Assembly (NCBI GenBank): GCA_028284345.1
Contig: JANQRY010000003.1
Coordinates: forward strand, 868,001 to 932,000
DNA from: Hyphococcus sp.
GTDB taxonomy: Bacteria > Pseudomonadota > Alphaproteobacteria > Caulobacterales > Parvularculaceae
DNA length: 64,000 nucleotides
Direction: 5' to 3'
In this document: positions 43,653 through 51,581 of the stretch, one piece after another
Position numbering within the stretch: the first letter of the stretch is position 1
Layout: every line of letters begins with the position of its first letter
Notes under the pieces: generated by a model
Database searches by the model: none
Seen by the model: the letters and a program-made list of their open reading frames with translations, nothing else
What the model was told of the DNA's origin: nothing
Made by a program: the position numbers and the translations under genes

Positions 43653-44554
43653 TCGTAAAGCGCTTCGTCGACGGGCGCGGGCTTGACGAAGCGCAAGGTC
43701 ATGCGGTCGCTCTCGCCGATAGCGTCATAGGGCGCGCGGTCAAAGTCCGGGTTTTCGTCGCCGCGGATTTCCGACGTGCGCCGCACCGGCGGCAGGGTCC
43801 AGACGCCGAAAGGGTGGTCTTTCGTATCGGCCGGGTTGGCGTTGATTTCCGACGACCGGTCGAACACGAACCCCGCACCCTGCGCGAGCTCGATAACATC
43901 GTCCGTATACGCATAGCCGGACGAGCCGTCGCGGGGAAGGTCCGCGCCGTCGGCGCGATGCTCGACAACGCCCAGAACGCCGCCCGGTTTCAAGGCGTCG
44001 AAAAACGTTTTGAAGACCGCTTCTTCATTGCCGCGGCCCTGCCAGCTATGAACATTTCGGAAGGTGACGACGACATCGGCGGTCCCGGCCGGCGCGACCG
44101 GCGCTTCGCCGTTCAGCACCGTCATTTCAATGTCGCCGTAGAGTTCCGGCGCCTCCACATAGGTCGTTCGATAGGTATCGAGCGCCGTCAGCACGCGCTC
44201 GCTTGCGCCTTCGGGATCATAGCTCGCCGCGTAAAGCTTGCCGTCGCCGGATTTAAGGTAGGGAGCGATCACTTGTGTGTACCAGCCGCCGCCGGGGAAG
44301 GCCTCGACCACGGTCATATCCGGTTCGACGCTAAAAAAGAGCAGCGTCTCTTTCGGGTTGCGAAAGACGTCGCGGGCCCGTTCCGCGTCCGAGCGGTGGG
44401 CGCCGGCGATGGCGGCGTCGAGGAGGTCGCCGGCGGTGGGCGCGACTTTTTCCGCCTCAGCCGCCGCGGGCGTCCTCTCAGCGTCATTGCCGCCGCCGCA
44501 AGCGGCGAGGCCAAGCCCCAACGCCAAAATCGCAATCCCGTTCGCCTTGTTCAT
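43649..44554 (-). CDS. lipoprotein with class I methyltransferase fold (COG4798-like)
   Basis: 301 residues. Lipoprotein signal with lipobox LAAC at about residues 16-19. The fold contains a degenerate motif I (VVEAFPGGGWYTQVIAPYLK), TADVVVTFRNVHSWQGRG, and FFDALKPGGVLGVVEHRA. It is the longer paralogue of the lipoprotein at 9049-9855; both share the order 'R...E.F.FxxVxPxMxVxE' and then a C-terminal segment near the end. First gene of a three-gene operon with the SCP2-like protein and the hydrolase. A catalytic role outside the cytoplasm is doubtful. Confidence 0.8.
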   Translation of the reverse strand: MNKANGIAILALGLGLAACGGGNDAERTPAAAEAEKVAPTAGDLLDAAIAGAHRSDAERARDVFRNPKETLLFFSVEPDMTVVEAFPGGGWYTQVIAPYLKSGDGKLYAASYDPEGASERVLTALDTYRTTYVEAPELYGDIEMTVLNGEAPVAPAGTADVVVTFRNVHSWQGRGNEEAVFKTFFDALKPGGVLGVVEHRADGADLPRDGSSGYAYTDDVIELAQGAGFVFDRSSEINANPADTKDHPFGVWTLPPVRRTSEIRGDENPDFDRAPYDAIGESDRMTLRFVKPAPVDEALYE

Positions 44555-44630
44555 GACGGCGCTCCCGCTCCTTGTCCCGGTTCAATCCGGCGAGACGTTT
44601 ACCATGCCTCGAGGTCCCGTCCAGCAGGGG

Positions 44631-44657
44631 TTGAAACCGGAAAACAGTCGCCTAAAT
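44631..44657 (+). promoter_or_regulatory. candidate heat-shock (RpoH) promoter
   Basis: TTGAAA at 44631-44636 and CCTAAAT at 44651-44657, 14 bases apart, resemble the RpoH consensus (CTTGAAA, CCCCATnT-like). They lie 100 bases before the hsp20 start, leaving a leader long enough for the thermometer structure. The -10 match is imperfect. Confidence 0.4.
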
Positions 44658-44663
44658 CACGTT

Positions 44664-44746
44664 TTGCGGAGGCCATGCGGCTCCGCGTGCGGGCGTCGTC
44701 CGAATGGAGGCGTTGCCGCGCTTTGATCCTTGCTTCTTTTAGGAGG
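44664..44746 (+). promoter_or_regulatory. ROSE-like RNA thermometer in the hsp20 leader
   Basis: CCTTGCT (44728-44734) can pair with the ribosome-binding site AGGAGG (44741-44746) across a UCUUUU loop: C-G, C-G, U-A, U-G, a bulged G, C-G, U-A. The bulged G in YUUGCU facing AGGA is the defining feature of ROSE elements, which melt on heating and free the Shine-Dalgarno of small heat-shock genes. An upstream hairpin GCGGAG-x-CTCCGC (about 44667-44686) gives the extra stem such leaders have. Confidence 0.6.
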
Positions 44747-44756
44747 AAACTCACAA

Positions 44757-45212
44757 ATGCGTACCTACGATCTTACCCCCCTTTATCGCTCGACCGTCGG
44801 CTTTGACCGGATCTTCGACCTGCTCGACAATGTCGGCAAGACCGAAACGGCCGGCTATCCGCCCTATAATATCGAGCGTCTCGACGAGAATGATTACCGC
44901 ATCACCCTCGCGGTGGCGGGCTTCGGCGAAGACGATATCGACATCGAACTGAAGGAAAACGCGCTGACCGTGAAAGGCGCGCGCAAAGAGGCCGACGAGA
45001 GCCGCCAGTTCCTGCATCAGGGAATTGCGGGCCGCTCTTTCGAGCGCCGCTTCCAGCTCGCCGAGCACGTGGAAGTCGCCGGCGCCGCGCTGGTCAACGG
45101 CCTGCTCGACATCGATCTGCGCCGGGTCATTCCGGAAGCCATGAAGCCGCGCAAGATCGCCATCAACGGCGCCAACGTCAAAGTGCTCAACAAAGACCAG
45201 AACGCAGCCTAA
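44757..45212 (+). CDS. Hsp20 family small heat-shock protein (IbpA type)
   Basis: 151 residues from ATG 44757, with AGGAGG upstream. YDLTPLYRSTVGFDRIFDLL and PPYNIERLDENDYRITLAVA are the standard N-terminal part of alphaproteobacterial IbpA-like proteins. The alpha-crystallin domain ends with the GLLDIDLRRVIPE segment. The protein should bind unfolded proteins and hold them for DnaK/ClpB. Expression is probably heat-controlled by both a promoter and an RNA thermometer (see the leader features). Two hairpins with a T-run end the transcript. Confidence 0.93.
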   Translation: MRTYDLTPLYRSTVGFDRIFDLLDNVGKTETAGYPPYNIERLDENDYRITLAVAGFGEDDIDIELKENALTVKGARKEADESRQFLHQGIAGRSFERRFQLAEHVEVAGAALVNGLLDIDLRRVIPEAMKPRKIAINGANVKVLNKDQNAA

Positions 45213-45228
45213 TCCCCCATAGGCTGAA

Positions 45229-45264
45229 CCCGGCGCAACCCTTACCCCTCCCGGTTGCGCCGGG
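45229..45264 (+). repeat. 12-bp perfect inverted repeat after hsp20
   Basis: CCCGGCGCAACC at 45229-45240 pairs perfectly with GGTTGCGCCGGG at 45253-45264. It lies 17 bases after the hsp20 stop and just before the T-run terminator, so it probably protects or helps end the mRNA. Confidence 0.6.
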
Positions 45265-45274
45265 CGTTATGAAA

Positions 45275-45311
45275 GGGCGCGGCAGGCCCAAAGCCGCGCC
45301 CTGTTTTTTTT
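45275..45311 (+). terminator. rho-independent terminator of hsp20
   Basis: GGGCGCGGC (45275-45283) pairs with GCCGCGCCC (45293-45301), followed by TG and a run of eight T. This is a textbook intrinsic terminator on the plus strand. Confidence 0.85.
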
Positions 45312-45357
45312 CCGGCAGATGGGTATTCTGACCGCCTCGCTGAAACGGGGTTGAGTT

Positions 45358-45615
45358 ATGAACGGCGCGACGACGCGGACTTGGGCAGGATTTACGGCAT
45401 TGGGCGCGGCGCTGGCGCTTGCAGCCTGCGCGACGCCGGAACCGGACTATCAGACGATCTCGATCCCTTACGATCCTTATGATTTCGATCCGGCGGACCT
45501 TCAGGCCGAAGCCGACGCTCACTGCAACGCCTATAATCTGCGCGCGGTGTACGAGGACGAGACCATCGATCCGTCATCGGTTCGGTGGCGTTACCGACAT
45601 TATCGGTGCGTTTAG
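45358..45615 (+). CDS. hypothetical small lipoprotein, 85 residues
   Basis: A signal peptide ends in the lipobox ALAAC (cysteine at about residue 23). The mature part is acidic and tyrosine-rich (SIPYDPYDFDPADLQAEADA), with two further cysteines at the end of the chain (AHCNAY and YRCV) that may pair. No family was recognised. It is preceded by the hsp20 terminator and ends two bases before the convergent phosphatase gene. Confidence 0.6.
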   Translation: MNGATTRTWAGFTALGAALALAACATPEPDYQTISIPYDPYDFDPADLQAEADAHCNAYNLRAVYEDETIDPSSVRWRYRHYRCV

Positions 45616-45617
45616 GG

Positions 45618-46406
45618 TCAGGCGCTGATGAGGTTTTTCGCGGCGTCGTAAATCTCGCCATTGGCCGCGAGGATTGATCCCGCGGTCAGGAAGTTTCTCC
45701 CGCCTTCGATTTCGCTGATGAGGCCGCCCGCTTCGCGCACGAGCACCGCGCCGGCGGCGACGTCCCACGGGTTGAGGCCCCGCTCCCAATAGGCGTCGTA
45801 GCGGCCGGCCGCGACAAAGGCGAGGTCGAGGGCGGCCGACCCGAACCGGCGAATGCCGGCGGTGACTTCAAGGACGCGCCGCGCTTCTTCGAGCGCGCGC
45901 TCTCGCCCTTCCAGTCCAGCGAAGGGAAGGCCGGTCGCAAACAGGCATTCGCTTAAATCGCGCCGCCCCGAAACGCGGATGCGCCGGTCGTTGAGCCAGG
46001 CGCCTTCGCCCTTTTCCGCCCAAAAGAGTTCGTCCGTCGCCGGATTGTAAACGACACCGGCGAAGGGCTGCCGGTCCCGTTCAAGCGCAATGGAAATGGC
46101 GAAATGGGCGATGCCGTGCAGGAAATTCGTCGTCCCGTCGAGCGGGTCGACAATCCAGCGATTGGAATTGTCCGCGCCTTCGACCTCGCCGCGCTCTTCC
46201 ATGACGAAACCGAATTTCGGCCGCGCTTTCGACAGCGTCTCAAAGATCGTCTGTTCGGCGGCGAGGTCCGCTTTCGATACAAAATCCGCAACGCCCTTGC
46301 GCGAGACCTGCAGGGCCTGGGCCTCGCCGAAATCGCGCGCGAGGCCGCGCGCCGCTTTGCGGGCGGCGTCGATCATGACGGCGACGAGGGCTGAATATTG
46401 AGCCAT
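45618..46406 (-). CDS. suhB: inositol monophosphatase family protein
   Basis: 262 residues. Metal-binding motifs: EERG (Glu in the first motif), WIVDPLDGTTNFLHGIAHFA (motif A), and the second motif GLNPWDVAAGAVLVREAGG. SRKGVADFVSKADLAAE is typical of SuhB-like enzymes, which dephosphorylate myo-inositol-1-phosphate and in E. coli also act in rRNA transcription. ATG 46406 follows the family's length; the extra upstream frame to 46634 overlaps the promoter side of the CoA ligase gene and was rejected. A second family member is at 52630-53445. Confidence 0.9.
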   Translation of the reverse strand: MAQYSALVAVMIDAARKAARGLARDFGEAQALQVSRKGVADFVSKADLAAEQTIFETLSKARPKFGFVMEERGEVEGADNSNRWIVDPLDGTTNFLHGIAHFAISIALERDRQPFAGVVYNPATDELFWAEKGEGAWLNDRRIRVSGRRDLSECLFATGLPFAGLEGRERALEEARRVLEVTAGIRRFGSAALDLAFVAAGRYDAYWERGLNPWDVAAGAVLVREAGGLISEIEGGRNFLTAGSILAANGEIYDAAKNLISA

Positions 46407-46581
46407 GGGGCGATCGGTTCGGACTATTGGCGACGAGCGGCGCACCATAGGGGCGGTTCGCCGAATGGCAAGCGACCCGTCGCGCCTTGTTCTCCCGGGA
46501 AGGCTCCGCGCTGCGGGAAAGAGTTCCGCCGCAATCGCGCCTGCGCTATCAATAGCCAAAAGAAGTTCAGGGACCCGCCAT

Positions 46582-48300
46582 ATGACCAACGCCGCCTCCC
46601 TCAAGGAGACGAAACTGACGCTGCCCGCGCTCATTCAATCGGCCATGAAAGTGATATCGAGCGATCCGCTATTCGCCGTAGAAGAAGCGGAGATCAGGGG
46701 CCAGACCTACCGAGTTTTTAAAAATATCCCGAAAAATCTCGGACAATTCTTCGCCGAGACGGTCGCCGAACAGGGCGACAAGCCCTTTCTCGTTTACGGA
46801 AACGAACGCCTGACATTCCGGGAGCTGCACGAAAAATCGCTGAAATTCGCCGACGCCATCAGCCGGCGCTATGGCGTCAAGCCAGGCGATCATGTGGCGA
46901 TCGCCATGCGCAACTATCCGGAATGGTGCGTCGCCTATATCGGCCTCATCTCCCTTGGCGCGGTCGTCGTGCCGCTCAACGCCTGGTGGAAGGGCGACGA
47001 GCTGAAATTCGCCCTTAAAGACTCCGGCGCGAAAATCGTCGTCGTCGACGGACGTCGCCTTGACTACATCCTTCCGTGCAAAGAGGAGCTTGGCCTGACG
47101 CTGATCCTGGCGCGCGACGACGGCGACGGCGCCAATGTCCGGTTTGAAGCGCTCATCAAGGAGGGCGAAGCCAAGCCGCTCGACTTGGCCGCGACGCCCG
47201 ACGACCGCTATTGCATCGTCTATACGTCCGGCTCAACCGGTCAGCCCAAGGGCGTCGTCCTCACCCATCGCGGCGCCTTGTCGACGCTCTACTCCTGGTA
47301 TTTCATTTCGAAATTCCTGGAAGACGCCATCGGCCGCAGCGTTGTCGGCGACAACCCCGGCATTCTCCTGGCGATCCCGCTGTTCCACGTTACGGGCAGC
47401 CATTCGATTTTCATGTTGTCGTTCCTGCTCGGCCGCCGGGTCGTCATGATGCACCGCTGGGATCCGGAAGAGGCGGCGCGGATCATCAGGGAAGAAAAAC
47501 TGACCAATTTCGTCGGCGTGCCAAGCCAGTCGTTCGAACTGATGCGCGCCAGCGGCAATGACGGCCTCGACACGCTGATCGATGTGGGCTCCGGCGGAGC
47601 CAAGCGGCCGCCGGACCAGGTTGAAAAACTGGCGACGTCTTTCACGCAGGCGATGCCTTCATCCGGCTACGGATTATCGGAAACGAACGCCATCGGCAGC
47701 GTCATTTCGCTCAACATGTATCAGGAGCGCCCGGGTTCGACCGGGCGTCCCGTGCCGCCGCTCACCGACATCAAGATCGTCAAGGACGGCGTCGATCAAC
47801 CGAGAGGCGAGGTCGGCGAAATCTGGATCCGATCGCCAGCGAATTTCGAAGGCTACTGGAACCTGCCGGAGGACACCGCAAACGCGATTACCGAGGACGG
47901 CTGGTTCAGAACCGGCGATCTCGGCTACATGGACGAGGAAGAGTTTCTCTTTATCGTCGACCGCATCAAGGAGATCATTATTCGCGGCGGCGAAAACATT
48001 TCCTGTCTCGAAGTGGAGGCGGCGGCCTATGAGCATGAAACGGTCGCAGAGGCGGCGGCGTTTTCCGTGCCCGACGAACGGCTCGGCGAACGGGTCGGCC
48101 TTGTCGTCTATCCGAAAGACGGCGCGCAACTCGAAGCCAGTGATCTGTACGAGTTCATGAGCGGGCGCATCGCCGCGTTCAAAGTTCCCGAACGGATCTG
48201 GATTTCGCCCGCGTCCCTGCCGCGTCTCGGCACGGAAAAATTTGACAAGCTGATGATAAAAAAAGTCGCGCAGCAGCACCCGCCGGCGCTTGCCGTCTAG
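46582..48300 (+). CDS. AMP-dependent synthetase/acyl-CoA ligase
   Basis: 572 residues. CIVYTSGSTGQPKGVVLTHR is the ATP-binding P-loop, SSGYGLSETNAIGSVISL the adenine/substrate region, and WFRTGDLGYMDEEEFLFIVD the hinge. IIIRGGENISCLEVEAA and the C-terminal lysine region (LPRLGTEKFDKLMIKK) complete the ANL fold. It should activate a fatty or aromatic acid to the acyl-CoA. It begins a run of genes for beta-oxidation (DUF1272, two acyl-CoA dehydrogenases, MaoC hydratase) all in the same direction. Confidence 0.9.
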   Translation: MTNAASLKETKLTLPALIQSAMKVISSDPLFAVEEAEIRGQTYRVFKNIPKNLGQFFAETVAEQGDKPFLVYGNERLTFRELHEKSLKFADAISRRYGVKPGDHVAIAMRNYPEWCVAYIGLISLGAVVVPLNAWWKGDELKFALKDSGAKIVVVDGRRLDYILPCKEELGLTLILARDDGDGANVRFEALIKEGEAKPLDLAATPDDRYCIVYTSGSTGQPKGVVLTHRGALSTLYSWYFISKFLEDAIGRSVVGDNPGILLAIPLFHVTGSHSIFMLSFLLGRRVVMMHRWDPEEAARIIREEKLTNFVGVPSQSFELMRASGNDGLDTLIDVGSGGAKRPPDQVEKLATSFTQAMPSSGYGLSETNAIGSVISLNMYQERPGSTGRPVPPLTDIKIVKDGVDQPRGEVGEIWIRSPANFEGYWNLPEDTANAITEDGWFRTGDLGYMDEEEFLFIVDRIKEIIIRGGENISCLEVEAAAYEHETVAEAAAFSVPDERLGERVGLVVYPKDGAQLEASDLYEFMSGRIAAFKVPERIWISPASLPRLGTEKFDKLMIKKVAQQHPPALAV

Positions 48301-48371
48301 GGACTGCAGGAAAGGCTTGCGCGAACCCCGCGCCCGCCCAAAGTAAGAACGGTCAGTCACCGGAGCCGGCG

Positions 48372-48680
48372 ATGCTGGAGCTGAGGCCGAATTGCGAATT
48401 ATGCGACCGGGACCTGCCGCCCGAATCGCCCGACGCGCGCATCTGCACCTATGAGTGTACGTTTTGCGCGAGTTGCGTCGAGGAAACGCTTGAAAACGTC
48501 TGCCCCAATTGCGGCGGCGGATTTGAGAAACGCCCCGTGCGGCCGAAAACGGCGATACGGTCCGGCGCAGGGCTCGCCCGTCACCCGGCATCGACGAAAC
48601 GCGTGCATACAAAACTTACGCGCGACGACATCGTTGCCTTCGCGCAAGGGGTGAAGACCATTGCGCCGGAAGATCGATAG
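48372..48680 (+). CDS. DUF1272 domain-containing protein
   Basis: 102 residues. MLELRPNCELCDRDLPPESP and ICTYECTFCASCVEE, followed by CPNCGGGFEKRPVRP, show seven cysteines arranged as zinc-binding CxxC pairs, the known pattern of DUF1272. Function is unknown. It is 10 bases before an acyl-CoA dehydrogenase gene, so it belongs to the operon. It is unusual for this domain to be inside a fatty-acid oxidation cluster. Confidence 0.85.
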   Translation: MLELRPNCELCDRDLPPESPDARICTYECTFCASCVEETLENVCPNCGGGFEKRPVRPKTAIRSGAGLARHPASTKRVHTKLTRDDIVAFAQGVKTIAPEDR

Positions 48681-48689
48681 GAGAAAACC

Positions 48690-49895
48690 ATGAGCGACCT
48701 TGAGGCGTTTCGCGCCGAGACCCGGGCCTGGCTTGAAGAAAACTGCCCGAAGGAAATGCGCGACGGCGGCGGCGGCGAGGGCGCCATCTGCTGGGGCGGC
48801 CGCAAATGGACATTCGAATCGGAAGCGCAGAAAGTCTGGCTCGAACGCATGGCCGGAAAGGGCTGGACCGTGCCCGCCTGGCCCAAGGAATACGGCGGCG
48901 GCGGGCTGTCGAAAGAGGAAGTGAAAATCCTCAAAGCCGAAATGCGCGCCATTCGCGCCCGCTCGCCGCTCGAAAGCTTCGGCATCTGGATGCTCGGCCC
49001 GGCGCTTTTGCAATTCGGAACCCATGAGCAGAAAGCCCATTTCCTCCCGCCCATCGCGCGCGGCGAAATCCGCTGGGCGCAAGGGTACTCGGAACCGAAT
49101 TCCGGATCGGACCTGGCATCGCTCCAGACCAAATGTGAAGACGCGGGCGATCACTGGCGCATCAACGGCCAGAAAGTCTGGACGTCCTACGCCGACGAAG
49201 CGGACTGGATTTTCGTCCTCGTCCGCACCGACCCGTCGGCGCCAAAGCACAACGGCATCTCGTTCATTCTCGTCGACATGGACCAGAAGGGCGTTTCCAC
49301 GAAGCCGATCAAACTGATCTCCGGCGCCTCGCCCTTTTGCGAGACGTTTTTCGACGACGCGACAACGCCGAAGGAATTTGCGCCGGGCGTTTCGTCGATT
49401 GTCGGCGAAATCAATCGCGGCTGGGACGTCGCCAAATATCTCCTGACCCATGAGCGCGAAATGATCGGCGGCGGCGGTTCCCTTGGCATGGGCGCGCGCA
49501 GTCCCGGCGAAATCGCCGCGGAGAAAATCGGCCTTGACGACGCCGGCCGGCTCGACGATCCGATCCTGCGCGGCAAGATCGCCCAGACCGAAATCGACGG
49601 CTGGGCGTTCTTGCTGACCATGGAGCGCATGAAAGACGAAGCCAAAGCCGGAAAGGGCGTCGGCGCGAAATCGTCCATGCTCAAATATTACGGCACGGAA
49701 CTGAACAAACGCCGCTTCGAACTGGCGATGGACGGCGGCGGCTCCGACGCGCTCGAATGGGAGGGCGCGCGCAGCAATGACGGGCAGCTTGCGCGCCGCT
49801 GGCTGCGCACGAAAGCGAACTCCATCGAAGGCGGCACGTCGGAAGTGATGCTCAACATTATGGCGAAACGCATTTTGGATTTGCCGGGCGCTTAA
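48690..49895 (+). CDS. acyl-CoA dehydrogenase, catalytic-type subunit
   Basis: 401 residues. WAQGYSEPNSGSDLASLQTK, INGQKVWTSYADEADWIFVL and the C-terminal EGGTSEVMLNIMAKRILDLP are landmark segments; the last holds the catalytic glutamate in IEGGTSEV. The N-terminal region (AFRAETRAWLEENCPKEMRD) is that of the long-chain or steroid-side-chain branch. The next-but-nearby dehydrogenase gene lacks the catalytic Glu, so the two may form a heteromeric enzyme. Confidence 0.92.
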   Translation: MSDLEAFRAETRAWLEENCPKEMRDGGGGEGAICWGGRKWTFESEAQKVWLERMAGKGWTVPAWPKEYGGGGLSKEEVKILKAEMRAIRARSPLESFGIWMLGPALLQFGTHEQKAHFLPPIARGEIRWAQGYSEPNSGSDLASLQTKCEDAGDHWRINGQKVWTSYADEADWIFVLVRTDPSAPKHNGISFILVDMDQKGVSTKPIKLISGASPFCETFFDDATTPKEFAPGVSSIVGEINRGWDVAKYLLTHEREMIGGGGSLGMGARSPGEIAAEKIGLDDAGRLDDPILRGKIAQTEIDGWAFLLTMERMKDEAKAGKGVGAKSSMLKYYGTELNKRRFELAMDGGGSDALEWEGARSNDGQLARRWLRTKANSIEGGTSEVMLNIMAKRILDLPGA

Positions 49896-49910
49896 GTCGG
49901 CCGAAAGTTC

Positions 49911-49931
49911 CCTCTCCCCTTCGGGGAGAGG
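49911..49931. repeat. small palindrome CCTCTCCCC-TTC-GGGGAGAGG
   Basis: A perfect 9-bp inverted repeat with a three-base loop, in the 66 bases between two acyl-CoA dehydrogenase genes. Palindromes with this CCTCTCCCC..GGGGAGAGG wording are common dispersed elements in proteobacteria. It could modulate relative expression of the two genes. Confidence 0.6.
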
Positions 49932-49961
49932 TAGCCGAATGGAAGAATAGAAAGATAACCC

Positions 49962-51101
49962 ATGCCCCTCGTCCTCACCGAAGAACAACGGATGCTGCGC
50001 GACGCAGCGCGCGGCTTTCTCGATGAAAAGGCGCCCGTCGCTGCGCTCAGAAAACTGCGCGATGATGGCAATGCGGACGGTTTTGATCGCGGCCTTTGGA
50101 AAGACATGGCCGGCATGGGCTGGGCTGGCATACTCGTTGACGAGGAATTCGGCGGGTCCGATTTTGGCTTTGTCGGCGCAGGCGTTCTGGCGGAAGAAAT
50201 GGGACGCACCCTGACGGCCTCGCCCTTCCTATCGACCTCCGTCCTTGCGGCGACGGCGCTGAAAAAAATCGCCGGCGACGATCACAAAAAGGAATATCTG
50301 CCGAAGATCGCGACCGGCGACATGCTGTTCGCCCTCGCCGTCGATGAAGGCGCGAAACACCGCCCGGCGAAAACCGCCATGAAGGCCGAAAAGCACGGCA
50401 ACGGCTTCAAGCTGTCGGGATCGAAAACCTTCGTTGCGGACGGCGCGGCCGCGGACAAGGTCCTTGTCGCGGCCCGTTCCGCCGGCGCCCCCGGCGAGGA
50501 AGACGGGCTGACCCTGTTTCTGGTCGACGCTAAGGCGAACGGGTTGTCCGCCGAGCGCACGGCGATGGTCGACAGCCGCGGCTATGCGCGTCTCGACTTC
50601 GACGGCGTGGAGGCGACCGGCGACGATGTCCTTGGCGAGGTCGACAATGGCTACGCGGCGCTGGAAGGGGTCCTCTCCGCCGGACGCGCCGGCCTCGCTG
50701 CGGAACTGTCGGGCGCGGCGCAAGGCGCTTTTGACATGACCGTCAATTACCTCAAAGAACGCAAGCAGTTCGGCGTCGAGATCGGATCGTTTCAGGCCCT
50801 GCAGCATCGCGCGGCGCATCTTTACGCGGAGATCGAATTGGTGAAGTCAGCAGTGTTGAAGGCGCTGCAGGATCTTGACGGCATGTATGACACGGCGGCG
50901 CTCTCCTGTTCGCTCGCCAAGGCGAAGGCGGGCGAAGTTGCGAAGCTGGCGAGCCAGGAAGCGGTGCAAATGCATGGGGGCGTCGGCATGACGGACGAAT
51001 ATGATATTGGGTTCTACATGAAACGCATTCGCGCGGCGCAGGAAATGTTCGGCGACGCCGCTTTCCACGCTGAACGCTTCGCCAGGCTGCGTGGATTTTA
51101 G
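49962..51101 (+). CDS. acyl-CoA dehydrogenase, probable non-catalytic partner subunit
   Basis: 379 residues. TEEQRMLRDAARGFLDEKAP and the C-terminal QMHGGVGMTDEYDIGFYMKR place it in the family. The usual 'EGTxEI' segment with the catalytic Glu is replaced near the end by QEMFGDAAFHAERFARL, so this chain seems to lack the base. Pairs with one active and one inactive subunit are known from steroid-side-chain degradation (FadE heterotetramers). It follows the catalytic subunit gene by 66 bases and precedes MaoC by 12. Confidence 0.9.
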   Translation: MPLVLTEEQRMLRDAARGFLDEKAPVAALRKLRDDGNADGFDRGLWKDMAGMGWAGILVDEEFGGSDFGFVGAGVLAEEMGRTLTASPFLSTSVLAATALKKIAGDDHKKEYLPKIATGDMLFALAVDEGAKHRPAKTAMKAEKHGNGFKLSGSKTFVADGAAADKVLVAARSAGAPGEEDGLTLFLVDAKANGLSAERTAMVDSRGYARLDFDGVEATGDDVLGEVDNGYAALEGVLSAGRAGLAAELSGAAQGAFDMTVNYLKERKQFGVEIGSFQALQHRAAHLYAEIELVKSAVLKALQDLDGMYDTAALSCSLAKAKAGEVAKLASQEAVQMHGGVGMTDEYDIGFYMKRIRAAQEMFGDAAFHAERFARLRGF

Positions 51102-51113
51102 GGAGCGCCGGGC

Positions 51114-51569
51114 ATGAAATCCGTACCCGCCGACGAACTCGCCGACTATGTGGGCAAGGAGGTCGGCGTTTCAGACTGGGTCACGATCGACCAGGACCGC
51201 ATCAACCAATTCGCGGACGTCACCGAAGACAACCAGTTCATTCATGTGGATCCGGAAGCGGCGAAGGAGACGCCGTTCGGAACGACAGTGGCGCACGGAT
51301 TTTTGACCCTATCGATGCTGTCGCGTCTCGCCGCCGACGGCATCCTTACGCTCGAAGGCGTCAAGATGGGCGTCAATTACGGGTTTGACAAAATACGCCT
51401 GGTCGCCCCGGTGAAATCGGGCAAGCGCATTCGCGGGCGCTTCTCGCTAATGTCGGCGAAAGAGAGAACCCCCGGCCAGTGGGCGCTCAAATACGCCGTC
51501 AAGGTCGAGATTGAAGACGAGACCAAGCCTGCGCTCGTCGCTGAATGGCTGACCATGCAGATTGTGTAA
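51114..51569 (+). CDS. MaoC family dehydratase (enoyl-CoA hydratase type)
   Basis: 151 residues. The hotdog-fold catalytic signature is DNQFIHVDPEAAKETPFGTT followed by VAHGFLTLSML, with the Asp and His of the hydratase-2 motif. MaoC proteins hydrate 2-enoyl-CoAs made by acyl-CoA dehydrogenases, so it fits the step after the two preceding genes. Twelve bases separate it from the preceding gene and 12 from the next. Confidence 0.92.
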   Translation: MKSVPADELADYVGKEVGVSDWVTIDQDRINQFADVTEDNQFIHVDPEAAKETPFGTTVAHGFLTLSMLSRLAADGILTLEGVKMGVNYGFDKIRLVAPVKSGKRIRGRFSLMSAKERTPGQWALKYAVKVEIEDETKPALVAEWLTMQIV

Positions 51570-51581
51570 TCAAAACGCCTC

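Noticed and set aside
48399..49988. 529-codon minus-strand open frame
   Set aside because: It runs opposite DUF1272 and the first acyl-CoA dehydrogenase, both with strong family signatures; its product has no recognisable domain.
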